From Nematostella vectensis (lineage: Eukaryota > Cnidaria > Anthozoa > Actiniaria > Edwardsiidae): DNA of 64,000 nucleotides. The position numbers were made by a program, and so were the translations under genes. The stretch spans positions 7,490,801 to 7,554,800 of the forward strand of contig NC_064044.1 of assembly GCF_932526225.1 (NCBI RefSeq), given 5' to 3'. Below, in pieces: positions 1-25,301 of the stretch. The first letter of the stretch is position 1; each line of letters begins with the position of its first letter. The notes under the pieces are model-generated. The model was not told the origin of the DNA. It searched no databases and was given only the letters and a program-made list of their open reading frames with translations.

Positions 1-159
1 ACTATGAAATAATCTTTGGACCGACAGCAATGTTGTAGCTGCCAAGTTTGGTGATCATTCTGTTTGGGAGATATTAGCTAGCAAAAACAGATTTTGTCCG
101 CGTATAAGCCCCACCACGTCTTCAAGTCGAGCCTTAACACACCTGAGACCGCGTTCGCA

Positions 160-440
160 CCCCCCCCCCCCCCCCCACAACGGCGGGAAGTCCACTTCTA
201 GTTCGCAATAGACGTGCTATTCGTAGACAAAACTATAAAGTTTAAGCGAATTAGATACAAAAAGGCATTCTAGATCACTCTGCTGGTATGCCATGAGTCT
301 ATAAGTCAAACCTTTTTGTAGCCAAATCCGATAAAAAACGCCCCGTTTAAAAAATTATTTTTGTTCTTTCGGGGGGTGGTCACGATTTTTATCAGAAGAC
401 TTCCCCCCTCCCCCCAAGAAACATTCTGGGTACGGGCCTG
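160..440. mobile_element. Related MITE (CGGGCCTG end, truncated left)
   Basis: Shares CAATAGACGTGCTATTCGTA and CAAAACTATAAAG with 46605-46875 and ends TGGGTACGGGCCTG. A C-run replaces the left end. An internal segment also matches 32645-32870. Confidence 0.65.
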
Positions 441-668
441 TATTGACACTGAATCACACTCATTAATGTTAATATTGTTGAGCAGGCCATACCGATAGCC
501 ATTTTGCACATATAATAAAATGAATATTCTGTATGATACTTTTTTGCTCCTAGGAACCCCCCCCCCCCTTGAAGCCCAAGGGTAGTAAGAATCCCCTAAG
601 CCCTTTCATTTAAATCATCGGCTAGTGCAAATAATTTAAACTCTTGAGCGAATGTTTTTCTTTTCCAG

Positions 669-2870
669 CCTACTTGCCCATGGACAAGCCCCTGTAAGAA
701 TGGAGGGACGTGTTATGTCGAGAATCATGCCAGCAAGTGCATCTGCCCAAAGGGATACAACGGAAAAGAATGCGAAAATGGTAAAATGTTCTAATTGAAA
801 TAGACTGGGTAAAGAACGTAAGGGATCGAAAAAGAGACACAACCCCTTTAACAATAAAAATCAATAAACAATAAAATCGCTTATATAAAACGAATCCCGA
901 CTTATGAGACTTGTATACTAATATTAGTGTATTTATATCTCATAAAATAAATAATTTGTGTATCATTTTCTAGGGCCACCTGACTGTGAAACTTTGCGAG
1001 CCGCCGGTGTCACGGCAAGCGGAGTGCACAAAATATACCCAGAAGGCATGGAGAGCATCATAGTGTACTGTGACATGTCTACGGCAGCTGGGGGTGAGTG
1101 TAACGCAATGTAACGTAACCCAGTGCAGCGTGACAAAATGTGTTTCCGATACAATATATAAAAAAGCTTTTTCGATATCTTGAAAAAGAATATTGGATGG
1201 ATTTTCTCATAATTTTTTTTAGTAAAAGCGGTTCCAGACATTGTACTTATCTCTGCAGTATTGATCTGAAGGACTTTGCTGGAACTTTCTGTTTTTTGCT
1301 TACTCCTATACAGTCAAATATTAATATTAATTTACAATAACAATATGCTTGTCATTGTAAACCTCGGTCATTGTTAACGGGGAATGTTTAAATGGACAAA
1401 GGAATAAATAAATGAAAAAACAATTAGGAGATCGACCTTATTCTTATGAGAGCCTTTTTCTGTTCCAGCCATTTTTGCATGATCAAAATTTAGTTAGAAG
1501 AAGTCCAGATTACATTTCAATGTCAGGCCCGTAGCCAGGGGGGGTTCGGAATAACCACCCCTAACGACTTGAAGGTCCGCCCTGATGAAGAAAAATTGAG
1601 TACCACTGCAAGCTAGGACGAGCTAATTAGTCCGCTAAATGGGTAAACGAACCCCTCTTTTAAAATCCTGGCTACGGGCCTGCAACGCCATGTACTACTT
1701 GCCGGCCAAGCAAACAGACTTATGTCCGGAAGACTAGTGTCCAAAAGGTCGGACAGGCTAGTGTCCGAAAGGAGTGCTAGGAAGGGCGAACAATATAGAA
1801 AAACTACAACTCATATGTTTTGCTTTTCAGGGTGGACCATGATATTTAAGACGGTATCAGGGGTGCTAAAACAAGGCGCGGTCAACCTGTGGATAAATGA
1901 CAACTTGACTAGTGACGAGGACTCAACCGAGTCTCTCTCAAACTTCACCAACTCGACGCAGATGTATAAAAATCGGCTCGTACAAAACTGGCAGAAGTTT
2001 AATCCAAAAGAGGTAAGCAATGAGAGCAAAACAGATTTCTCCTCAGGGGTCGCCGGTTGGCGCATCAGACCAAATGTCAATGCACTGATGCCACTGCCTT
2101 TAGTTGCTTTGTGTCCGGTTGACGGCGACAATCTTCCACAAGAACATTTTTAGGAGTGCTAAAATGTACCTTCTTATTAATCCTCACAAAGTTTTGCTTC
2201 AAGCCGAATCCGCAAACGCATGATAGAAGAAAACAATCGAAAATAAGAAAATCATAAATGTGTTTTTTAAGCCCGAAATCCGTATTTAAATGTTCAATAG
2301 ATCAGTGTACCGGTACGTTTTAAGAATCCGACAATCAGTTCTATTTTTCTTTAATCATTTTAGGCCGGATCCGCCGATCCGAAAATCTATTCATCAACCC
2401 CCCCCCCCCCCCCCCCCCCCCCCCTCACCCCTTAAACCTGATTGCAGGCTTATAGAACCAGGCTGGAAGTCAAGTCTGATATTACTGGGGTTTACAAAAC
2501 TTACATTTTCCAGGTGCTAATACTGGTTTACAAGAATGGCGTAGCAGATTTGCAACTCAAATTCAACGCAACTGGCAGCGATAATACAAACTGGTACCAA
2601 AAGTCACGCTTGTTGGAATCTCCCTGGACAGATCTCGTGTCTGGTTTGTTGGTACCGACCAAGTTCGTCCTCATTGGCTGCTGCTCCCGGATGTTTTATA
2701 CCATGAGTGGGGAGGGTGGATGCGACAACGACATGGGGTGGCTTATGGTAGCAGCAACGGCATGTCACTATGAACTCAATCACAAGCTTAACACGATCAT
2801 CTACAGCAAGAGTACGACCATACACTTCCGCTTAGGTAAGAAGCACGGTTATACACTTCCGCTCAGGTGA
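669..2870 (+). CDS. Secreted EGF plus fibrinogen-like protein, 3' part of gene (5' end outside window)
   Basis: Four phase-consistent exons: 669-780, 974-1093, 1831-2012 and 2514 onward, each with an AG acceptor and, for the first three, a GT donor. Exon one is an EGF-like module with six cysteines (PCKNGGTCYVENHASKC, then CICPKGYNGKEC). Exons two and three start a fibrinogen-type domain (DCETLRAAGVTASGVHKIYP, VYCDMSTAAGGWTMIFK). Exon four holds CDNDMGW, a late cysteine and a basic tail. The middle lacks the usual GEFWLG core, so it resembles the EGF/fibrinogen-like uncharacterised skeletal-matrix-type proteins of anthozoans more than a canonical ficolin; that likeness is inferred from memory of the family. 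Upstream exons, including any signal peptide, must lie left of the window. The last exon either reads through into the 31-bp repeat and stops at 2870, or splices at 2835|2836 (phase 1). Probably extracellular. Confidence 0.72.
1524..1682. mobile_element. MITE with CAGGCCCGTAGCCAGG ends, copy A
   Basis: Begins CAGGCCCGTAGCCAGGGGGG and ends CCTGGCTACGGGCCTG, a 16-bp perfect terminal inverted repeat. Lies in the intron between exons 2 and 3 of the EGF/fibrinogen-like gene (counting within the window). Confidence 0.9.
2396..2430. repeat. Poly-C tract
   Basis: Long C-run in the intron before the last fibrinogen-like exon. The Pro-rich ORF over it is a translation artefact. Confidence 0.9.
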
Positions 2871-4625
2871 CAAGCACGGTTATACACTTCCGCTCAGGTG
2901 ACAAGCACGGTTATACACTTCCGCTTAGGTGAGAAGCACGGTTCTACACTTCCGCTCAAGTGAGAGGCACGGTTATACACTTCCGCTCAAGTGAGTAGCA
3001 TGGTTATACACTTCCGCTCAGGTGACAAGCACGGTTATACACTTCCGCTCAGGTGACAAGCACGGTTATACACTTCCGCTCAGGTGACAAGCACGGTCAT
3101 ACACTTCCGCTCAGGTGACAAGCACGGTTATACACTTCCGCTCAGGTGACAAGCACGGTTATACACTTCCGCTCAGGTGACAAGCACGGTTATACACTTC
3201 CGCTCAGGTGACAAGCACGGTTATACACTTCCGCTCAGGTGACAAGCACGGTCATACACTTCCGCTCAGGTGACAAGCACGGTTATACACTCCCGCTCAG
3301 GTGACAAGCACGGTTATACACTTCTGCTCAGGTGACAAGCACGGTTATACACTTCCGCTTAGGTAAGAAGCACGGTTATACACTTCCGCTTAGGTGAGAA
3401 ACACGGTTATACACTTCCGCTCAGGTGAGAAGCACGGTTATACACTTCCGCTTAGGTGAGAAGCACGGTTCTACACTTCCGCTCAAGTGAGAGGCACGGT
3501 TATACACTTCCGCTCAAGTGAGTAGCATGGTTATACACTTCCGCTCAGGTGACAAGCACGGTTATACACTCCCGCTCAGGTGACAAGCACGGTTATACAC
3601 TTCCGCTCAGGTGACAAGCACGGTCATACACTTCCGCTCAGGTGACAAGCACGGTTATACACTTCCGCTCAGGTGACAAGCACGGTTATACACTTCCGCT
3701 CAGGTGACAAGCACGGTTATACACTTCCGCTCAGGTGACAAGCACGGTTATACACTTCCGCTCAGGTGACAAGCACGGTTATACACTTCTGCTCAGGTGA
3801 CAAGCACGGTTATACACTTCCGCTTAGGTAAGAAGCACGGTTATACACTTCCGCTTAGGTGAGAAACACGGTTATACACTTCCGCTTAGGTGAGAAACAC
3901 GGTTATACACTTCCGCTCAGGTGACAAGCACGGTTATACACTTCCGCTTAGGTAAGAAGCACGGTTATACACTTCCGCTTAGGTGAGAAACACGGTTATA
4001 CACTTCCGCTTAGGTGAGAAACACGGTTATACACTTCCGCTCAGGTGACAAGCACGGTTATACACTTCCGCTTAGGTGAGAAACACGGTTATACACTTCC
4101 GCTCAGGTGACAAGCACGGTTATACACTTCCGCTTAGGTGACATGCACGGTTATACACTTCCGCTCAGGTGACAAGCACGGTTATACACTTCCGCTTAGG
4201 TGACATGCACGGTTATACACTTCCGCTCAGGTGACAAGCACGGTTATACACTTTCGCTCAAGTGAGTAGCATGGTTATACACTTCCGCTTAGGTGAGAAG
4301 CACGGTTATACACTTCCGCTCAGGTGAGAAGCACGGTTATTCACTTCCGCTCAGGTAAGAAGCACGGTTATACACTTCCGCTTAGGTGAGAAGCACGGTT
4401 CTACACTTCCGCTCAAGTGAGAGGCACGGTTATACACTTCCGCTCAAGTGAGTAGCATGGTTATACACTTCCGCTCAGGTAAGAAGCACGGTTATACACA
4501 ATTCCGCTCAGGTTAGAAGCACGGCTATACACTTCCCCTCAGGTGAGCAGCACGGTTATATACTTCCGCTAGGTCAGCAGCACGGTTATACACTTCCGCT
4601 CAGGTGAGAAGCACGGTTAAACTCT
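2808..4625. repeat. 31-bp minisatellite, about 55-58 units, built on an exon/donor edge
   Basis: Head-to-tail 31-bp units of the form ACGGTTATACACTTCCGCTC followed by AGGTGACAAGC. The first unit overlaps the last coding bases and the donor-like CTTAG|GTAAGA of the fibrinogen-like gene. Most units keep a CAG|GTGACA, TAG|GTAAGA or TAG|GTGAGA donor-like junction. Variant units recur in the same order (for example near 2925-3010, 3450-3540 and 4385-4460), so blocks of several units were duplicated together. The last few units are degenerate. Confidence 0.95.
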
Positions 4626-6155
4626 CCGGTTAGACACTTCCGCCTGAGCTAGCTAATGGCTAACCAGACATGCGATCTGCAACGCACCGATCAATGCCAA
4701 GTCAAAGTATAGTAATGTCAGACACGATTGTACCGATGCTAATTATTAATAGATGACAAATAATGATCTTTGCAGGGGGTTATGAAACAGCTGACGTCAT
4801 GGCGGTTTATGTCCGCTGACAACATTCAGAAGCCTGCGGTTTAATTAACAATGCAATTATCACGTTCAGATGCAGACCCAAGACCAAAGATCAATTATGA
4901 TTTTGTTGGATCCGTGTCGGATAATTGGTTTAAAGGTCGCACAGTGTTATTACACGAACAGAAGATTACCTTAATTGTTACCCTTTATAGGGAAACGCAA
5001 ACTTGCAAAGAATGGGGCTAACCTTCCAGATATAGTAAAAACCCGCGTGAAAGAAGATAGATTTTTTCAAGTCTGGTAAAACAGGTTTTTATATTTTGGG
5101 GTACTCATGAACAAATAAGGCAAAATAGGTTCTTATTAGGTTCTTATTTTTTACAAGTTGTTTAATCAACAGTAAAATTCATAATCACAGAAGTGTTACA
5201 GAATGCATAGCCACCTTTCTATAGAAACATCCTACTGTATGCATGTTATATCTGTTATCTTATCTTTGTTTATCTTAGCTTTATTGTTGATATTTCAAAT
5301 GCCCATAATTTATTTTTCATGGAGTAACCCAATTTTTGGTTTAGTAGGTTGTTATATTTTGGGGTTTTAAAATCTGCCTATAGGTTCTTACATGTGGGTT
5401 TTTACTGTATACTGGGGCACATAATTTATTCAAACTGTGACTACAAGTCATAACTTAACAACACTCATAATTAACTATTAACTTTATTTCAAAAGTATAT
5501 CTAATTCTGTGTAAACATCTCATTTTCGATATCACATATCACATATCAATATATATATATATATGTATTTTCCTTAATTTTAACCTTATTCAACTATCTT
5601 TTTACAATGGGCGTTGCAACTAAAGATGACGAAGTCATTAGTAGCCAGGCATGCCCACGACGCTTTTAAGTACAAAACACCTATATACAAATAACAAAAT
5701 AAATCAAATGAAAACAAACAAAATAGCAAAGCAAACGAATCCTATATGGACCGATTGACGATGACAACCTGACGCGGACCGCGCACGGATTGGATAAATC
5801 GGTGCAATGAAAGAAAAAAAAAAGGTGACAATATCAAGTCGGGCACAAGACATTTTTTTAGAGATAAAATATTATTTTAGGGGGGGAGGGTGCCGTTCTT
5901 TTCGCTTTATCGCCATAAATCCCGAACGTGTTGGTGCGGCTACAACAAAAGTAAATGAAATGTACATAACAATAGGGAAATAAATTTTCTTGAACCGCAC
6001 TGAAATTAGATCCACCCTACAATGAATACGACATCATTCTATTGCTAAAGCAAAAAAAAAAAATTACAAATATATTTCCATTGGGTACACATGTCTTACC
6101 ATCTTAGAAGGCCCGAAACTGATAAGGGCTGAAGGGCCTCAGATGTACCCCCTTC
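4626..6155. other. Intergenic, no gene recognised
   Basis: AT-rich sequence with a short (AT)n run near 5550 and a G-run near 5880. No ORF with recognisable domain content and no clear splice-bounded exon on either strand. A TA-rich block with repeated GGTTCTTA words lies at about 5100-5400. Confidence 0.5.
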
Positions 6156-7990
6156 ATGTCTCTCTGTTTGGACAGGGTGTTTGGAAAGGCCCATGTTTGG
6201 ACAAGGTGTTGGTATAAAGGTATCATGTCTCTCTGTATTACAGCGTGTTCGTGTGAAAGGCCCACGCCTCGAGTCTCCACGTCTGGGCATAGCCTGCGTA
6301 GCAAGTGTTCTTGTGTGCTTCGAGCGCAAAGAAGGCACATCGAATTTCTCGCCAGTTTCCTGTTTTTCTGGGTTTCCTTTCGCTCAAAACACACGGGAAC
6401 GCTTGCTACGCAGGCTAGTCAAGGTGTTGGTATTAAAGTATCATGTCTCACTGTTAGGACAGGGTGTTCATGTGAAAGGCATACGACTGGAGCGATGCCC
6501 GCATGTCTGGGCAAGGTGTTGGTATTAAAGTATCATGTCTCACTGTTAGGACAGGGTGTTCATGTGAAAGGCATACGACTGGAGGGATGCCCGCATGTCT
6601 GGGCAAGGTGTTGGTATTAAAGTATCATGTCTCACTGTTAGGACAGGGTGTTCATGTGAAAGGCATACGACTGGAGGGATGCCCGCATGTCTGGGCAAGG
6701 TGTTGGTATTAAAGTATCATGTCTCACTGTTAGGACAGGGTGTTTATGTGAAAGGCATACGACTGGGGCGATGCCCGCATGTCTGGGCAAGGTGTTGGTA
6801 TTAAAGTATCATGTCTCACTGTTAGGACAGGGTGTTCATGTGAAAGGCATACGACTGGAGGGATGCCCGCATGTCTGGGCAAGGTGTTGGTATTAAAGTA
6901 TCATGTCTCACTGTTAGGACAGGGTGTTCATGTGAAAGGCATACGACTTGAGGGATGCCCGCACGTCTGGGCAAGGTGTTGGTATTAAAGTATCATGTCT
7001 CAGTGTTAGGACAGGGTGTTCATGCGAAAGGCACACGACTGGAGGGATGCCCGCATGTCTGGGCAAGGTGTTGGTATTAAAGTATCATGTCTCACTGTTA
7101 GGACAGGGTGTTCATGTGAAAGGCATACGACTGGAGGGATGCCCGCATGTCTGGGCAAGGTGTTGGTATTAAAGTATCATGTCTCACTGTTAGGACAGGG
7201 TGTTTATGTGAAAGGCATACGACTGGGGCGATGCCCGCATGTCTGGGCAAGGTGTTGGTATTAAAGTATCATGTCTCACTGTTAGGACAGGGTGTTCATG
7301 TGAAAGGCATACGACTGGAGGGATGCCCGCATGTCTGGGCAAGGTGTTGGTATTAAAGTATCATGTCTCACTGTTAGGACAGGGTGTTCATGTGAAAGGC
7401 ATACGACTGGAGGGATGCCCGCATGTCTGGGCAAGGTGTTGGTATTAAAGTATCATGTCTCACTGTTAGGACAGGGTGTTTATGTGAAAGGCATACGACT
7501 GGGGCGATGCCCGCATGTCTGGGCAAGGTGTTGGTATTAAAGTATCATGTCTCACTGTTAGGACAGGGTGTTCATGTGAAAGGCATACGACTGGAGGGAT
7601 GCCCGCATGTCTGGGCAAGGTGTTGGTATTAAAGTATCATGTCTCACTGTTAGGACAGGGTGTTCATGTGAAAGGCATACGACTTGAGGGATGCCCGCAC
7701 GTCTGGGCAAGGTGTTGGTATTAAAGTATCATGTCTCAGTGTTAGGACAGGGTGTTCATGCGAAAGGCACACGACTGGAGGGATGCCCGCATGTCTGGGC
7801 AAGGTTTTGGTTTTAAGGTTCTCATGTCTCCTGATTAGACAGGGTGTTCGTGCGAAGGGTCAGCGCCTCGAGAGGAGCCCCATGTCGAGACAAGGTTTTG
7901 GTATAAAGTTCTAATGTCTCTCTGTTTGGACAGGGTTTCCGTGCGAAAGGCCCACGCCTAGAAAGGCCCAATGTCTAGGTGTGTTCATAC
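6156..7990. repeat. 92-bp satellite array with higher-order structure
   Basis: Monomer of 92 bp containing TGTCTGGGCAAGGTGTTGGT and GGACAGGGTGTTCATGTGAA. About 15 well-conserved monomers lie between 6418 and 7800, with degenerate ones at both ends (6156-6289 and 7800-7990). Diagnostic variants (TGTTTATGTG with GGGGCG; CTTGAGGG with CACGTCTGG; CATGCGAAAGGCACAC) recur exactly 736 bp apart (8 x 92). Because 92 is not a multiple of 3, the overlapping repeat ORFs seen here are artefacts. Confidence 0.95.
6290..6417. mobile_element. Palindromic MITE (TAGCCTGCGTAGC type) inside a satellite monomer
   Basis: Terminal inverted repeats TAGCCTGCGTAGCAAG and CTTGCTACGCAGGCTA bound a ~128-bp element with no coding capacity. 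It interrupts a 92-bp monomer between GTCTGGGCA and AAGGTGTTGG, which are adjacent in all other monomers, so these serve as empty sites. Confidence 0.85.
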
Positions 7991-8008
7991 AGGACCCATG
8001 ACAGGGTG

Positions 8009-22430
<14,422 letters not shown>

Positions 22431-23480
22431 TTTTCCTGAGTTCCCGCGCAAATAAAACAGACTTTACTGCTTTAAATATCCCGTATTGACGTTAAAAATC
22501 AATGCTTGACCAATGTTACTAAAGGATAAGGTTGCAAAGTTTGTAATGTAGACCCAGCTTGGAAAAAAGTTCGTTTCTGGCGTACGGTGTACCGCGATTG
22601 GGCGGCGGCGAAATCTGTTGACGTGCAGCTGCCATTGCGCGAGATGGGACGACGCTGGACCTAAATCTAGCACAAATTAGAGTCTAATTTTTCATATGAG
22701 CTCTCTCTGTGCGTGTTCTTTATGGGGTGTTATTGCTTCTTGCCCCCCTCAAGCTAGAGTGTTCCCATATGCTAGAGTAATGTCCAGCCTTGCTTTCATT
22801 TGGCAGGGCTCAACTGATCGCTCTCGAAAATAGAAGAAGTTCGTTTGCTCGAGTTTTGAATATTTGGAAAAGCGCTCCAAGCTTTATTAGAACGTCTAAT
22901 TTTCAGTTGAGGCTGGGCCGATCTTATTTTTGGGACAATTTAACAGTTTAAGGCTGAATATGTTCTTACCGATGATGTTCTTAAACACGAAGGCGCGGTA
23001 TAAAAGGGCCTAAGCCCCGCCCCCATTTTCCAAATAGAGAGAAAGTCCAACATGGCGGCCATTACCGTTACGAGCCCAGTCAAGAAAGAATGCCCCCAAA
23101 TCTAATGATTTGATATCAAACGAATAAATCATTTCCCAAATGAAAGAAAAGATATGTTTGATTTGTACTTCAAGCCTTTCTTGGCAGCGAGAAATGCATA
23201 TCTGTCTCAGAATAACGTTTCAAAATTCATTTTCGCACTATAGTATCAATTTGCAAATCAAGTTATGCCAAACTATCCGTTCGCCCCATGATAGGTTCTC
23301 TAATAAGGTTCTGGATTCCGGATCCTAGTTTGTTGATTCCGGACTCCATGTGGGGGTTTTTCCCGTGGATTCTGGATTCCATTTTTGTTTTCCAGGATTC
23401 TTGTAATCCGGATTCCAGCTTAAATTCACAAGAGTATGCAAAAAACTTTGCTAGTAAGTAAAGAATCCGTGAGTTTACAA
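22431..23480. other. Upstream region of the OXR1-type gene, no separate gene seen
   Basis: GC content rises around 22580-22660, consistent with a promoter region, but I see no clear TATA box. Contains a dispersed repeat copy at 22882-22985 and no convincing exon. Confidence 0.4.
22882..22985. repeat. Dispersed repeat (TTAGAACGTCTAATTTTCAG), copy A
   Basis: Shares TTAGAACGTCTAATTTTCAG, TTGAGGCTGG and GGCTGAATATGTTCT with 62598-62685. Possibly a transposon remnant; no terminal structure is obvious. Confidence 0.6.
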
Positions 23481-23483
23481 GTT

Positions 23484-24440
23484 CCATGCAAGTATAAAAA
23501 CATACCTGTCAACCTCCGAAAATCTCAAGGCTTGAGAACTTTTAGGGGGGAGGGGCGGGGTATATTCATTTTTTTGGGGGGAGGGGTGGGTTTAACCATG
23601 CAGGCGTTTGCCGTATAGAAAGCTTTCACGAACAAATTCACTTAAGGATCGCACGAGGGTGTTAGATAAATTGCGCTACGCAAGTGAATTATTGTTTCAA
23701 ATATTTTAATACAAAATAGTCAAAATGACGATTTTCTATAGAATAATTTTTCGGAAGCGATAAAAGTCGCTAAAAAGCGGGAGATTTGGTGCTCAACGCG
23801 GGAAAGCGGGAGAAGGGGTCCAAAATCTTGAGACTCCCGCCTAATGCGGGAGAGTTGACAGGTATGTAATAAATCCATGCAAGTATACAAAATCCATAAA
23901 GTATAAAAAAATCCATACAAGTATACAAAAATCCAGGCAAGCATATACAAAATCCATGCAAGTATAAAAAAACCATGCAAGTATAAAAAAAACATGCAAG
24001 TATAAAAAAAAACCATGCAAGTATACAAAATCCATGCAAGTATAAAAAAATCCATGCAAGTATAAAAAAATCCGTGCAAGTATAAAAAACAATGCAAGTA
24101 TAAAAAATCCATGCAAGTATAAAAAATCCATGCAAGTAAGTATACAAAAACCACGCAAGTATAAAAAAAACCATGCAAGTATAAAAAAATCCATGCAAGT
24201 ATACAAAATCCATGCAAGTATAAAAAAAATCAATGCAAGTAAGTATACAAAAACCATGCAAGTATAAAAAAAACATGCAAGTATAAAAAAATCCATGCAA
24301 GTATACAAAATCCATGCAAGTATAAAAAAAAAAACATGCAAGTATAAAAAAAACATGCAAGTATAAAAAAACCATGCAAGTATAAAAAAACCATGCAAAT
24401 ATAAAAAAAAACATGCAAGTATACCAAATCCATGCAAGTA
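23484..24440. repeat. A-rich minisatellite (CCATGCAAGTATAAAAAAT type)
   Basis: Roughly 30 units of 16-20 bp with variable A-tract length, interrupted near the left edge by the TIR element at 23501-23866. Cys/Phe/Tyr-rich ORFs on the minus strand (repeats of LHGFFYTCMDF) are translations of this array, not a gene. Confidence 0.9.
23501..23866. mobile_element. 366-bp TIR element (CATACCTGTCAAC ends)
   Basis: Ends CATACCTGTCAAC and GTTGACAGGTATG are perfect inverted repeats. Subterminal AAAATCTCAAG and AAATCTTGAGA are also related. No ORF of note. It is flanked on the left by one unit, and on the right by the bulk, of the CCATGCAAGTATAAAAA minisatellite. Confidence 0.8.
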
Positions 24441-24583
24441 GGCATTTGACGACGTAGGTAGACGTTGAAAAGCAAGCGTCGTTTTCCCCCTTCTCGGCCG
24501 CCATTTTGGATTCCTTGAGGCAAAGTCAATTTTTTCCGCCCTGTCATCTGATTGGCTAATCCGTGCGTCTAAAAATAGCCTGA

Positions 24584-24692
24584 TCCTAGGAAACGCCGTG
24601 ACACTTATATAATACAGACATGGGCTCATAAGTAGGGGCAATCAACTTCCCCACATTCTGGTACTATATAGGTGTCACGGCGTTTCCTAGGA
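24584..24692. mobile_element. 109-bp foldback with perfect 21-bp arms
   Basis: Left arm TCCTAGGAAACGCCGTGAC plus AC is exactly complementary to the right end. The arms extend imperfectly through TTATATA / TATATA. No coding capacity. Confidence 0.8.
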
Positions 24693-24741
24693 CTCTCCCC
24701 CCGCCCCCCCCCCCCCCCCCCCCCCCTGCCCCGGGCACAAG

Positions 24742-25140
24742 GGACCTTCTCAACTAACTAAAAATGGTCACAGTAACTGTTTTTCTCTTCTGGTGACAAG
24801 TCACAAAGTTAACGAAGCCCCTGGGGTACGCTCACCTTAAAAATTACAAGAAACTTAGTTTCCTTATATGGAAGTGACCGCGTTTCGCAAAAACGACAAT
24901 CATATAAAGAAAACGTTGTCGTTTTGGGGGTCTGGTACCGAGGAAACTTAGTTTCTTTTCAGGGACCTTCTCAACTAACTAAAGATGGTCACAGTAACTG
25001 TTTTTCTCTTCTGGTTACAAGTCATAAAGTTTACGAAGCCCCTGGGGTAAGCTCACCTAAAAATGACAAGAATCATGCAGGAATATATTAGTTTTCTTAT
25101 ATGGAAGTGACCGCGTTTGCCAAAAAAACAATTTCGGGCT
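24742..25140. repeat. Tandem direct duplication, ~219-bp unit
   Basis: GGGACCTTCTCAACTAACTA and CTGTTTTTCTCTTCTGGT occur at 24742 and again at 24961, followed in both by GAAGCCCCTGGGGTA and ATGGAAGTGACCGCGTTT. Divergence is a few percent by eye. No gene. Confidence 0.85.
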
Positions 25141-25301
25141 CAATTTTCTTGATATGTTTTGGCTCAATTATCTTGATATGGTGGTGGATTTTTTTTTACA
25201 TTTAGTCACTCAAAGCGTTTGTTTATACCTTTCCTTGATCATATTTCACTCCTTCTTCCATCTACATTTACTCAGGTCCTTGGGACTACTTAATACCAGC
25301 G

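Noticed and set aside
2808-4625. CRISPR-like array
   Set aside because: No unique spacers; units are contiguous and this is eukaryotic intron/UTR-associated DNA.
6156-7914. Series of overlapping 69-aa ORFs every 92 bp
   Set aside because: The 92-bp satellite shifts frame each unit. Identical short ORFs are expected and there is no splice or start context.
23720-24641. Long minus-strand ORFs rich in LHGFFYTCMDF repeats, resembling a membrane protein
   Set aside because: They are open only because the A-rich minisatellite lacks stops in these frames. All three frames give similar ORFs and no domain is present.
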